DNA from: a virus | DNA length: 43,303 nucleotides | Virus record (IMG/VR): IMGVR_UViG_3300030616_000007 | Span: 1-43,303 of that record | Reading direction: 5' to 3' (one strand) | Shown: positions 24,562 to 30,884 of the stretch, piece by piece | Layout: every line of letters begins with the position of its first letter | How positions within the stretch are numbered: the first letter of the stretch is position 1 | Program-made: the position numbers and the translations under genes | The notes under the pieces: generated by a model | Database searches by the model: none | Told to the model about the DNA's origin: nothing | Seen by the model: the letters and a program-made list of their open reading frames with translations, nothing else

Positions 24562-24746
24562 ATGTATGGTAAAAATCTTTTTATTGTAAGTTTGCTGGGC
24601 TTTACACCCTTGATTATAGCTTTTTCGGCTGCTTTTTGGTTGTACTCTTTGATTAATGGGGTAATCCTAGCCCTTGCTTCATCACCATCTATCCTGCACA
24701 TATTAAAGTCTAATTTTACTTGTTGGATTTGATTAAATAGTTTCAT
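24558..24746 (-). CDS. Small basic hypothetical protein (62 aa)
   Basis: Helical, with no recognised domain: a QIQQVKLDFNMCRIDGD start, ARARITPLIKEYNQKAAEKAI in the middle and a basic end. The sequence around RIDGDEARARI resembles small phage proteins of unknown role, not a defined family. It is joined to the HTH gene by an ATGA overlap and lies downstream of a strong hairpin. Confidence 0.6.
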   Translation of the reverse strand: MKLFNQIQQVKLDFNMCRIDGDEARARITPLIKEYNQKAAEKAIIKGVKPSKLTIKRFLPYI

Positions 24747-24763
24747 GATATAATTTGTTTATC

Positions 24764-24796
24764 GCCCCTCCAGTCTCTCAGCTCGAGGGGCTTTTT
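24764..24796 (+). terminator. Hairpin with U-tract on the plus strand (terminator-like)
   Basis: GCCCCTC (24764-24770) pairs with GAGGGGC (24785-24791) around a 14-base loop and is followed by TTTTT on the plus strand. On the minus strand, where the genes lie, an A-tract precedes the stem and no U-tract follows. It would stop antisense transcription, or act as a 5' leader hairpin for the 62-aa gene. Confidence 0.6.
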
Positions 24797-24798
24797 GT

Positions 24799-25359
24799 TT
24801 AGTGTCCCGACCATGCATCTGTTTGTCTTTTGGGTTGGCCGTCGTGTAGAAATGCGCTTGAATATGAGTTCAGAGTTATTGCGTATCCATCACTGCTCGG
24901 TTTAACTCTTTTTGTCATCAGATCACCTTTGAAGTTGTTTATGGCTGGCTTTACTATATCGCTTCCAGGCTCTGATCCAATGAACTCTTTGGCTATCTCT
25001 CTGACTTTTACGCTTGCTTTGGTAACTCCTATTACTTGGTAGAAATCGATATTGGTTTGGTCATATCCCCATGAAGAGTAGAGGATGTCGCCTTTTTTTG
25101 CCGGGTTAACAAAGTTTTTTCTTGCCTGTCTGCGCTCCTCAGCTCTTGCCTCTATTCTTGCAAAATGGCCTTCGATGTTTTTCGCCCTCTCCCCAGCCCA
25201 TTTCATAGCCGAGTCTTCACTATTAAAATAGTAGTTTTCTTTGATCTGGTTTAATAGTTTGGCATTATTGTTGATAATTTTCCCATACCATCGACCTAAT
25301 TCTTTTTTGTGTGTTACCTCGATGGTGTATTGTTTTATGTTTTTGGTAAATATAGTCAT
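24799..25359 (-). CDS. Conserved-looking phage protein of unknown function (186 aa)
   Basis: N-terminal ~60 residues are beta-rich, then a charged helix (GERAKNIEGHFARIEARAEERRQAR is one run with Ala/Glu/Arg). The C-terminal half starts GDILYSSWGYDQTNIDFYQV, a stretch I have seen in proteins of phages and plasmids without known role. First gene behind a near-consensus promoter with an operator-like palindrome, so it is probably made early and in quantity. Not assigned. Confidence 0.7.
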   Translation of the reverse strand: MTIFTKNIKQYTIEVTHKKELGRWYGKIINNNAKLLNQIKENYYFNSEDSAMKWAGERAKNIEGHFARIEARAEERRQARKNFVNPAKKGDILYSSWGYDQTNIDFYQVIGVTKASVKVREIAKEFIGSEPGSDIVKPAINNFKGDLMTKRVKPSSDGYAITLNSYSSAFLHDGQPKRQTDAWSGH

Positions 25360-25392
25360 GTCTCTCCTATGACCTGTCTATTAATTATCTAT

Positions 25393-25421
25393 AGTATACA
25401 ATACTATACACTACCTGTCAA
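25393..25421 (-). promoter_or_regulatory. Strong promoter with overlapping palindrome, upstream of the 186-aa gene
   Basis: TTGACA (25416-25421), a 17-base spacer and TATACT (25393-25398) on the minus strand. A perfect 7-bp inverted repeat TATAGTA-5-TACTATA covers the -10 and looks like a repressor operator. The -35 overlaps the end of the preceding zinc-ribbon gene. Confidence 0.8.
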
Positions 25422-25605
25422 CACGTTTCTTTTTCAACTCATCTTCGATTTCGTTTTCAAACAACTGACAGTTTTGACAACATAGGGTGCTCCATTTTCT
25501 ATATGCATTCTTTAGCGTTACTGTTACCATTCCAAATCCACAGATTGGGCACGGCTTCACGTTGTAATAACTCATAGTATCGTTGTATACACAAATAGAT
25601 ACCAT
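25411..25605 (-). CDS. Small zinc-ribbon protein, Lar-like (64 aa)
   Basis: Two CxxC knuckles (KPCPICGFG and LCCQNC) separated by a ~20-residue beta hairpin form a zinc ribbon like that of Lar-type restriction-alleviation proteins (KPCPFCG ... C-x-x-C). The C-terminus is acidic then basic. I chose the ATG at 25603-25605; a TTG four codons earlier and an ATG ten codons later (25573-25575) are alternatives, and none has a clean ribosome-binding site. A Lar-like function against type I restriction is possible; the family is broad and the call is tentative. Confidence 0.6.
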   Translation of the reverse strand: MVSICVYNDTMSYYNVKPCPICGFGMVTVTLKNAYRKWSTLCCQNCQLFENEIEDELKKKRVDR

Positions 25606-25613
25606 GTCAATCG

Positions 25614-26348
25614 TCAAACCCCCACTATTGGAACCTTAACTATCGGGTTAATAGTCGAGTTGCCTCGGTATGTTTTTCTTTTCAATGTGACTATGTTGCT
25701 GCCCCACTTTTTTTGGAGCTTAATGTTTTGCTGGTTTTCCCTTTCTTGTGTTCTCATTGAAACTATGCCACCCTTGTTTTTTATATGTCCACAGAAATAT
25801 GACCACTTGTTGAACCTGAGTAATTTTCTGTATTTTCTCAACACTTGAACAGAGAAGTCATAATCCTCCTCAAAATACAAGTCATTGTCGAAACGTAAGC
25901 CCTCGTCGGTATTTACAATACCCATCAGAGGACCGAGCACTACGGAGGACAGGTTGAACGGGGTGTGCTCCCGGTAGTTTCGTGGGTCTGGAAGCAAATT
26001 TACCCCCCACAAGACCGTGCCAATCTCCCTGCACATGTTAAACAGGTTGGTGGCCATTTCCAAGAACTGATCCTCTCCTGCTTTAATGTATTTGCCCTTC
26101 TCAATATACCCAACATATGAAATGTCGTCATCCATCATCAAGATATCCTCACCGGGGAACATCTCGAGGATAGCGTTTCTTTTTTTTGATATGTTTCCAT
26201 CCTTTTTATCGGGTATTGAGATAACGTTTTCAACATTTGCTTTGTATAAGCCAGCCTGGCTCTCCGGCACAACCACGCTCGCCGAAGTTAACCACTTAGA
26301 TGTTTTTACATTGTCCGGTCTTTTGTATGACGGTATTAAGACTCTCAT
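25614..26348 (-). CDS. Putative DNA-modifying glycosyltransferase, TET-associated/GREB1-like type (244 aa)
   Basis: Begins RVLIPSYKRPDNV, has SVVVPESQAGLY (residues ~24-35), ISKKRNAILEMF and LMMDDDISY (DDD at 73-75), then a later EEDYDFSVQVLRKY. This combination (IPSYKRP, VVPES, KRN, DDD) is characteristic of the TAGT/GREB1-related glycosyltransferases of phages, which glucosylate oxidised or hydroxylated bases in DNA. It overlaps the ParB-like gene by 4 bases. I see no TET/JBP dioxygenase, hydroxymethylase or DNA methyltransferase in the window, so the acceptor is not obvious: host-made modified base, another enzyme or a protein. Confidence 0.78.
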   Translation of the reverse strand: MRVLIPSYKRPDNVKTSKWLTSASVVVPESQAGLYKANVENVISIPDKKDGNISKKRNAILEMFPGEDILMMDDDISYVGYIEKGKYIKAGEDQFLEMATNLFNMCREIGTVLWGVNLLPDPRNYREHTPFNLSSVVLGPLMGIVNTDEGLRFDNDLYFEEDYDFSVQVLRKYRKLLRFNKWSYFCGHIKNKGGIVSMRTQERENQQNIKLQKKWGSNIVTLKRKTYRGNSTINPIVKVPIVGV

Positions 26349-26923
26349 GACCTATCTACCAATTTTTTGCCACCTATCACTCTGCCAACCCCCCGAATAC
26401 CCTTAGAACTCTTAACCGTATCTAACCCAAACATTTCTGTAGCCACGTTCCAGTCCATTATGTTATCAAAATAAAATAGCAAATAATTGTTTGCCTCAAG
26501 CACCTCACTACTAAACTCACACTCTGCGGGCACCATCTCCTCTTTTTGAAACAAGTCGGTCAACGAAATAGCCTTTTCTATGTCCACCTTGTACTCATCC
26601 AAATCTATGTCAACACTCTCCACCAATTTTGCCAATTCTTTTTTGTCGTAATACCCAGCTCTGTCGTTGTCTGATAAAGCGTATTCGGTTTTTTCTTTAT
26701 CTGTTGGGGCATCGACCACACTCACCCACACTTCATCAATTCCAAGCTCTTTATAAGCCCTTAGGCGCATATTGCCACCCAATACTGTGCCGTCCTTGGT
26801 TATTAGTAACGGCTTGTATTGACCCAACTTCGAAATTTGTTTTTTTAATCGTTCGAAGTCCTCTTTTTTTATGCCTCGGGGGTTTTTTGACCAATTATGA
26901 AGTTCAGATAATTTCCTTTTCAT
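26345..26923 (-). CDS. ParB/Srx-fold protein (192 aa)
   Basis: N-terminal ParB-like domain with PLLITKDGTVLGGNMRLRAYKELG region; the GGNMRLRA box is the ParB/sulfiredoxin nucleotide-binding loop. Residues ~75-100 (TEYALSDNDRAGYYDKKELA) match ParB-like proteins that sit beside DNA modification genes. There is no clear C-terminal HTH for DNA binding. CTPase or nuclease activity is typical of the family but not proven by sequence. The downstream partner is the TET-associated-type glycosyltransferase, with which it may form a DNA-modification pair. Confidence 0.78.
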   Translation of the reverse strand: MKRKLSELHNWSKNPRGIKKEDFERLKKQISKLGQYKPLLITKDGTVLGGNMRLRAYKELGIDEVWVSVVDAPTDKEKTEYALSDNDRAGYYDKKELAKLVESVDIDLDEYKVDIEKAISLTDLFQKEEMVPAECEFSSEVLEANNYLLFYFDNIMDWNVATEMFGLDTVKSSKGIRGVGRVIGGKKLVDRS

Positions 26924-26960
26924 ACTTCACCGTCCTTTGTCTAGGGTTTGGTATGAGACT

Positions 26961-26990
26961 AATATAGCAGATGGTTTTATTTGGAGACAA
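26961..26990 (-). promoter_or_regulatory. Candidate promoter for the ParB-glycosyltransferase pair
   Basis: TTGTCT (26985-26990), 18 bases, TATATT (26961-26966) on the minus strand. The -35 lies within a 17-bp sequence duplicated from the end of the Tad2-like gene. Just upstream an inverted repeat AACTACC/GGTAGTT could be an operator. Confidence 0.45.
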
Positions 26991-26999
26991 CTACCCAAT
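26983..26999. repeat. 17-bp direct repeat, copy 1
   Basis: GGAGACAACTACCCAAT, identical to 27362-27378. The pair brackets the 99-aa gene 27032-27331 and the second copy is the 3' end of the Tad2-like gene. Confidence 0.85.
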
Positions 27000-27031
27000 T
27001 GGTAGTTAGCACGTAAAGTGATGCTTGCTTA

Positions 27032-27331
27032 TCATTTTATTGTCCATGTTCCATTTTTATGTAAAAAGATTTCCCAACACCAATAATCTTTCCCTTTTTC
27101 ATCAGGATAAACTCCACTTAGCCCCACTGTAAAATATCTATTTCTAAAATTCTTATCATCTATAAATATACTCATCTCGTTTTCTGTTCCACCCCTTCGA
27201 GAACCCATTAAAAAACTAGCCTTTACCTCTTTGGAATATCCTCCCCTATTTTTATCAAAAAGTTTTTTCACAGCATACACAAGCTCTTCCCAACATTTTT
27301 TCTTTTGTGTTTCTGTTCTTTTATAATCCAC
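27032..27331 (-). CDS. Hypothetical protein bracketed by direct repeats (99 aa)
   Basis: GTG start with GGAGG nine bases upstream. Charged, mixed alpha/beta: TQKKKCWEELVYAVKKLF helix, SFLMGSRRGG loop, then a beta-rich C-terminus (NRYFTVGLSGVYPDEKG, WEIFLHKNGTWTIK). No motif recognised. It lies between two 17-bp direct repeats, so it may be a recent insert or the survivor of a duplication. Placement beside a putative anti-defence gene makes a counter-defence role thinkable, without direct support. Confidence 0.6.
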   Translation of the reverse strand: MDYKRTETQKKKCWEELVYAVKKLFDKNRGGYSKEVKASFLMGSRRGGTENEMSIFIDDKNFRNRYFTVGLSGVYPDEKGKDYWCWEIFLHKNGTWTIK

Positions 27332-27349
27332 TACTGATTACCTCCTTAT

Positions 27350-27637
27350 TTAACTCTGTTGGGAGACAACTACCCAATCAATCGCTAACAAATCACCTTC
27401 ACGAATAACCCAAGCGTGTTGACCTTGTTTAACATTTGCTAGATCGTCTCCAGCGTCGTTTTTGATGGTTAAGTAGTGGGTGATCTTGCTTAAATAAGCG
27501 TATGACTTCTTGTTATTCCATTCAAGCCGAGTAACGGCGTTGCCTTTAATGACTTCCTCCATCGCTTGAGGGAAGGTTAGGGTCCTTTCGTCAGTCTGGG
27601 GCTTGTTGATAATTGGGCTATGAGATGCTTCCATCAT
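27350..27637 (-). CDS. DUF2829 / Tad2-like protein, putative Thoeris anti-defence (95 aa)
   Basis: Residues ~20-90 match the DUF2829 pattern: LTFPQAMEEVIKGNAVTR followed by LEWNNKK, hydrophobic strands ending GQHAWVI, and the closing DLLAIDWVVV. Tad2 proteins of this family sequester the cyclic signal made by the Thoeris defence system. An extra ~19 residues precede the domain. The start overlaps the upstream winged-helix gene by ATGA, with AGGAGGG upstream; a second ATG one codon later is equally usable. Family assignment is fairly good; actual ligand binding cannot be judged from the sequence. Confidence 0.72.
   Translation of the reverse strand: MMEASHSPIINKPQTDERTLTFPQAMEEVIKGNAVTRLEWNNKKSYAYLSKITHYLTIKNDAGDDLANVKQGQHAWVIREGDLLAIDWVVVSQQS
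27362..27378. repeat. 17-bp direct repeat, copy 2
   Basis: GGAGACAACTACCCAAT, encoding part of the C-terminus of the Tad2-like protein on the minus strand (VVVS). Matches copy 1 at 26983-26999. Confidence 0.85.
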
Positions 27638-27879
27638 ACCCTCCTTAATTGTACATAATAAGTCTTATTTGATCTGGTAACTGCTCGCCTAATATAGCCT
27701 TTTCTTAACAAGACTGAAACCGCATTGACTACAGTGTAACTTTTGGCCCCTGCCTGTTTCATCTGTTTTAATATCTCCTGGAGAGGGATGGGGGTGTTTT
27801 CTTGGTGTACCCATTCATCAACCACCACCATAATTTCTTCTTGGAGACGATTGATGTCTTTCAGGCTTTGGTTTTCCAT
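27634..27879 (-). CDS. Winged-helix DNA-binding protein (81 aa)
   Basis: Compact winged helix: helix 1 INRLQEEIMVVVDEWV, TPIPLQEILKQMKQAG, a recognition helix SYTVVNAVSVLLRKG and the wing YIRRAVTRSNKTYYVQL. A small transcription regulator controlling this segment is likely. A TATAAT box lies only eight bases before the ATG, so the mRNA may be leaderless, and there is no Shine-Dalgarno at proper distance. It starts a two-gene unit with the Tad2-like gene. Confidence 0.72.
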   Translation of the reverse strand: MENQSLKDINRLQEEIMVVVDEWVHQENTPIPLQEILKQMKQAGAKSYTVVNAVSVLLRKGYIRRAVTRSNKTYYVQLRRV

Positions 27880-27887
27880 CCTGATTC

Positions 27888-27893
27888 ATTATA
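27888..27893 (-). promoter_or_regulatory. -10 box TATAAT close to the start codon
   Basis: Perfect TATAAT on the minus strand, eight bases before the ATG of the winged-helix gene. The -35 region is poor. If used, transcription would begin at or next to the start codon. Confidence 0.45.
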
Positions 27894-27928
27894 GCCTATT
27901 TCTCCTTTAATTAGTTTGAAAAATAAAC

Positions 27929-28366
27929 TTACTTTTCACCCCTGGTATCGTTTTTATTTTCAAGGGTGCTGATAATATAAGCCTCAATCTCCTCTTGGCT
28001 TTGTTTGTTTAGTATCATGTCTAGTATTTGGTGGGAGTGGTAAGAACTATTTTTGTATTTATAAGTAACGACACCACCCTCATGATAACTATATTGTATG
28101 GTGCCTCCAATTATTGCTTGTGGTTCTTGTACCAAGTCCAAGTCATCATAAATCTTTTCATTTTCACCCATCCACACCTCCTCAGCACATCGGAAGAGGT
28201 CTGAGAGAGATATGGCTGGGACAACCATGCTCGGGTCAAGTTTTCCGACGGGCATTAAATCCTGTTTCTTATAAATCCTTTTTGTCCCTATATGAATAAA
28301 CTCCCCACCCCCTGACTTACATCCTCTCTCTGTTAATAGTTTTGATAGTGTGCGTGAGAAAATCAT
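27929..28366 (-). CDS. Hypothetical protein (145 aa)
   Basis: No family recognised. Residues 1-50 are a basic domain (FSRTLSKLLTERGCKSGGGEFIHIGTK is broken by glycines), followed by ISLSDLFRCAEEVWMGENEK, then a beta segment with many Tyr and Ser residues and a helical end. The pattern ISLSDLFRCAEEVW resembles proteins with small early-gene regulators, but nothing definite. Overlaps the upstream gene by ATGA. Confidence 0.6.
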   Translation of the reverse strand: MIFSRTLSKLLTERGCKSGGGEFIHIGTKRIYKKQDLMPVGKLDPSMVVPAISLSDLFRCAEEVWMGENEKIYDDLDLVQEPQAIIGGTIQYSYHEGGVVTYKYKNSSYHSHQILDMILNKQSQEEIEAYIISTLENKNDTRGEK

Positions 28367-28680
28367 TTCTCCTCCATTTGGGTTAGTAGATCGTCTAATG
28401 CTTGGTTTACCAATTGACAGTCATGACAATCATCAACCTCGTCTTTCCAGTGATACCAGCCACACAAAGGTTCTTTTGAGTTATATTTTTTCATCTCCTC
28501 AATCGCTTTCTTCCATTCTTCATCTCGGTCTTGTTTGATTTGTTGGAAGGCTGATTTAAGCCAATCGACAAACTCAACATATTCTTCCTCGAGTAAAACA
28601 ACCTGAGCGAAGTCTCCAGGAGTTGTGCTGTCCCTAGTAACAAATCGTTTTTCAAATTCTCTCCACAATTTATCTGTCAT
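28363..28680 (-). CDS. Hypothetical acidic helical protein (105 aa)
   Basis: Helical and acidic, with Trp-rich stretches (LWREFEKRFV, GWYHWKDEVDDCHDC) and a C-terminal helix. CHDC may bind metal but a second pair is not obvious (only CGWYHW nearby). Joined by overlapping stops and starts to both neighbours. Function unknown. Confidence 0.6.
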   Translation of the reverse strand: MTDKLWREFEKRFVTRDSTTPGDFAQVVLLEEEYVEFVDWLKSAFQQIKQDRDEEWKKAIEEMKKYNSKEPLCGWYHWKDEVDDCHDCQLVNQALDDLLTQMEEK

Positions 28681-29096
28681 GTGGTTCCTCCTACATCAAA
28701 TCTGCTAACGCCTTTTTCTAGCTTAATAATCCCATCAATCATCTTCTTGGCTTCGTTAAAGCCGTAGCATACCCCCGCTTTTACCTTGCCCGTACACTGT
28801 AGGGCTTTAAGCCATGACTCCTGGTGTTCTGATACCTTGCCACCCTGTTTGCGCTTCATCTCGATAAACAATACGTGCTTTGGGGTAACTACAATGTAAT
28901 CCGGCACGCCAGGTCGCCACCCCTCCGCTTTTCTCTTGCCAAGATATGCTAGGTTAGGCCTTTGCCCCGCCCGCCGATTGAGGCTAAGTTCATTGATTAA
29001 GTGGGCGTATTCAGTTACCTTGCCCTGGTTGTGGAGTAACTGTAGGTAGCTGGCTAGGGAAACGCACTCCTGGTATTCTGTGGGGGTGGTGTTCAT
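28677..29096 (-). CDS. VRR-NUC domain nuclease (139 aa)
   Basis: PD-(D/E)xK nuclease of the VRR-NUC family, usually a structure-specific or junction-resolving nuclease in phages. Visible: an N-terminal helix with TPTEYQECVSLASYL (Glu of the fold), GVPDYIVVTPKHVLFIEMKRKQGG, in which PD, E and K form the active site, and EHQESWLKAL. At 139 aa it is a stand-alone domain. The ATG at 29094-29096 is chosen because it forms an ATGA overlap with the HTH gene; a GTG six codons earlier would also be in frame. Confidence 0.88.
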   Translation of the reverse strand: MNTTPTEYQECVSLASYLQLLHNQGKVTEYAHLINELSLNRRAGQRPNLAYLGKRKAEGWRPGVPDYIVVTPKHVLFIEMKRKQGGKVSEHQESWLKALQCTGKVKAGVCYGFNEAKKMIDGIIKLEKGVSRFDVGGTT

Positions 29097-29308
29097 CTTT
29101 TGGTTTTCTCCCACATGGCTTTTAGTTTGTCGAATTCTCGGTAATAGCGATAGACTGTAGATGTGGGGATATCAAACTCGGTGGCCGTTGATTCAACGAC
29201 CTGTTTTTGGGGATAGTCCATTAACTTCTCCATGTAGTTTAAAATAGCCAACATATCCCTCTCGCTAGCAAAGAGGTTGCCCTTGCGATGGGTGTTCCTT
29301 TTATTCAT
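29093..29308 (-). CDS. Small HTH protein (71 aa)
   Basis: Residues ~30-60 form a helix-turn-helix: KQVVESTATEFDIPTSTVYRYYREF, with the turn at FDIP and recognition helix STVYRYYREF. The N-terminus is basic. First gene after a candidate promoter that shares an operator-like box with the XRE-sigma promoter, so it is likely a regulatory gene of the early phase, or the DNA-binding partner of the following nuclease. Confidence 0.7.
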   Translation of the reverse strand: MNKRNTHRKGNLFASERDMLAILNYMEKLMDYPQKQVVESTATEFDIPTSTVYRYYREFDKLKAMWEKTKR

Positions 29309-29317
29309 TCTCTCCCC

Positions 29318-29346
29318 AATATCTCACGATAATTAAATAAGTGCAA
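29318..29346 (-). promoter_or_regulatory. Candidate early promoter with TTATCGTGA box
   Basis: TTGCAC (29341-29346), 17 bases, GATATT (29318-29323) on the minus strand. The spacer ends in TTATCGTGA (29324-29332), identical to the same position in the promoter upstream of the 85-aa/XRE-sigma operon. Confidence 0.5.
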
Positions 29347-29347
29347 G

Positions 29348-29653
29348 TTATATAAATGCTCCCTGTCCACCTTCTTCCCGGAAGATGAAAGTGCCTTTTT
29401 GTTTTTCCTTGAACCCCCTAGCCCTTCTTACCTTCTCTGATGTTGGTTCTAGATCATCGTGTCTTTTCTGGAGGTGCTGTCGGCTTCGGCGGATTGTCTC
29501 TGTGCTAGGTGCATTTTTAAAGCTCCGATAGCTTATGTGCTGTCCGTCTACAAATCCTAGTGCCCCATACACTTGCCAGATTAGCTCTTGGTCGCTGTTC
29601 CTTGTGGCGGGCTGGTCTTGAAGGATTGATTTAACTGTGTCGTAAATTTTCAT
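29348..29653 (-). CDS. Conserved-looking phage protein of unknown function (101 aa)
   Basis: Pattern ATRNSDQELIWQVYGALG followed by APSTETIRRSRQHLQKRHDDLEPT and a basic RRARGFKEK is one I associate with small phage replication-region proteins; no function is assigned. Likely helical and DNA-associated given the Arg-rich middle. Overlaps the gene upstream by ATGA and ends the operon before the candidate promoter at 29318. Confidence 0.7.
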   Translation of the reverse strand: MKIYDTVKSILQDQPATRNSDQELIWQVYGALGFVDGQHISYRSFKNAPSTETIRRSRQHLQKRHDDLEPTSEKVRRARGFKEKQKGTFIFREEGGQGAFI

Positions 29654-29877
29654 TTCTGCACCTTCTTTCCTTTAATATAAACGCCCTTGCGTTTGGCATC
29701 TTGGGGGACTTTCCACTCAAGTTTTACTGTACCCTTAATTAAAGCCCTGGGGATACTCAAAAACCACTCAAGCCTGTTTTTAATGGGTATCTCTGCTTCG
29801 TACGTATCAACCGCCATATAGGAAGTTGTTGCTGTGGCCCAAACATATTCACCGTCTTTGTGTATTTTGTGTTTCAT
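29650..29877 (-). CDS. Hypothetical basic protein (75 aa)
   Basis: Beta-rich N-terminal half (KHKIHKDGEYVWATATTS), then LEWFLSIPRALIKGTVKLEW and a Lys-rich C-terminus (KRKGVYIKGKKVQK). No membrane segment, no known motif. ATGA overlaps on both sides show it is translated as part of the early operon. Confidence 0.62.
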   Translation of the reverse strand: MKHKIHKDGEYVWATATTSYMAVDTYEAEIPIKNRLEWFLSIPRALIKGTVKLEWKVPQDAKRKGVYIKGKKVQK

Positions 29878-30062
29878 TTCTGTACCTCAATAATTATTCT
29901 ATTAGCGCTTTTAAGTTGGTTGTAGGCACTCTGATCTAAAATGATTCCATTTAACTCAATGGGTTGGTTGATAGAGTCGATGCGGTCGAGGATAACTTGT
30001 CGGCTCCAGTGTTCGTAATAAAATAGACCGAGTATGGCTAGTATGGCGAGTAGGTATTTCAT
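29874..30062 (-). CDS. Small membrane-anchored protein (62 aa)
   Basis: Residues 3-16 (YLLAILAILGLFYY) form one membrane helix right at the N-terminus, followed by a ~45-residue charged, helical domain (QVILDRIDSIN ... LKSANRIIIEVQK). It could be a signal-anchored protein with its domain outside the membrane. Early-expressed phage membrane proteins of this size sometimes block superinfection or change host membrane state. No direct evidence for either. Confidence 0.65.
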   Translation of the reverse strand: MKYLLAILAILGLFYYEHWSRQVILDRIDSINQPIELNGIILDQSAYNQLKSANRIIIEVQK

Positions 30063-30406
30063 TTGTCCTCCAGTGATTGATTGAGTTTGAATTTGATGTC
30101 GGTGAGGGCTTGGTTGTAAGCAATGCCCCAGTCTGGATTACTGACTTGGCTTGGGATTTCTACCTCCATCCCATCCAACTCCTTCTCAATCTCTTTGTGG
30201 AGGTCGTTGATGGTTTGGGTGAGTCTAAGTTCTATCCATTTCTTGATGTCTGTATTTACAACAGAAAACATTTCTGTTGACCAAGAACCACCTTTTTTAG
30301 AATATTCTTCAATTTCTTTTTCCGTCATTTCAACTAGAAGCTCTCTTTTCCACTTTTTATCAAACTCTTCCATCAGCTTCTCTATGATTTTATCTTTGAG
30401 TGTCAT
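30059..30406 (-). CDS. Coiled-coil hypothetical protein (115 aa)
   Basis: Strongly helical and charged: DKIIEKLMEEFDKKWKREL, VEMTEKEIEEYSKKGG, and LTQTINDLHKEIEKELDGME. Its C-terminus (NQSLEDK) is the same heptapeptide that ends the NinB-like protein 490 bases upstream, where the DNA is also almost identical, so the two gene ends share a duplicated segment. Function unknown. Confidence 0.62.
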   Translation of the reverse strand: MTLKDKIIEKLMEEFDKKWKRELLVEMTEKEIEEYSKKGGSWSTEMFSVVNTDIKKWIELRLTQTINDLHKEIEKELDGMEVEIPSQVSNPDWGIAYNQALTDIKFKLNQSLEDK

Positions 30407-30549
30407 TTGTTCTCCAAACTAAATTTAGAAACTTCTTCTTTTCCTATTACCGGGCAAATATGATTTATAGCCTCGTTCTTTTTAGTACCACATTTAATAC
30501 ATTTCCCATTTTTATATTCGTGTTCGTAGGATTTCTTTTTCTTACTCAT
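30403..30549 (-). CDS. Tiny zinc-ribbon-like protein (48 aa)
   Basis: Reads MSKKKKSYEHEYKNG then KCIKCGTKKNEAINHICPVIG and ends KFSLENK. CIKC plus a later HxxC suggest a zinc knuckle. The start overlaps the stop of the gene upstream (ATGA) and the stop overlaps the next start (ATGA), so it fits the operon exactly. Too small for standard gene finders. Role unknown; small zinc proteins often bind nucleic acid or RNA polymerase. Confidence 0.75.
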   Translation of the reverse strand: MSKKKKSYEHEYKNGKCIKCGTKKNEAINHICPVIGKEEVSKFSLENK

Positions 30550-30884
30550 TTGTCCTCCAGTGATTGATTGTATTGCTCCTCTAGGCTAGGCCAGGGTGTA
30601 ATAACGTCAAATTTCACCGATAAGTGCCGGGTCAAGGTGTCGGCTACTCTAATCATCTCTTTGGTCGTGAGTTGGGTGGTAGAGTCTTTGTGGAACATGG
30701 CTTGCATGATTTGCTTAAAGAGTAATTCTTTAACGGTGATTTTTGTCCAGGGTATCTCAGCTTCGTGCTTGAGTACCTTCATCATCGAGAGTCCCGAGTC
30801 GTTAAGTGCCTCCGCCAAGTCGGAACACCAGGCGTGGAGGGAATTATTTTGTTTTAATGTTCTTGGTTTAGAAGGGGATGTCAT
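30546..30884 (-). CDS. Conserved phage recombination-region protein, NinB-like (112 aa)
   Basis: Contains RTLKQNNSLHAWCSDLAEAL, SGLSMMKVLKHE, IPWTKITVKELLFKQIMQAMF, STTQLTTKEMIRVADTLTRHL and a final VKFDVITPWPS. This is a common phage protein located beside SSB and recombination genes, distantly like NinB. The start is the ATG at 30882-30884; the reading frame is open for another 30 codons upstream, but only within the SSB gene. Its last residues are NQSLEDK as in the coiled-coil protein downstream. Molecular function uncertain. Confidence 0.75.
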   Translation of the reverse strand: MTSPSKPRTLKQNNSLHAWCSDLAEALNDSGLSMMKVLKHEAEIPWTKITVKELLFKQIMQAMFHKDSTTQLTTKEMIRVADTLTRHLSVKFDVITPWPSLEEQYNQSLEDK

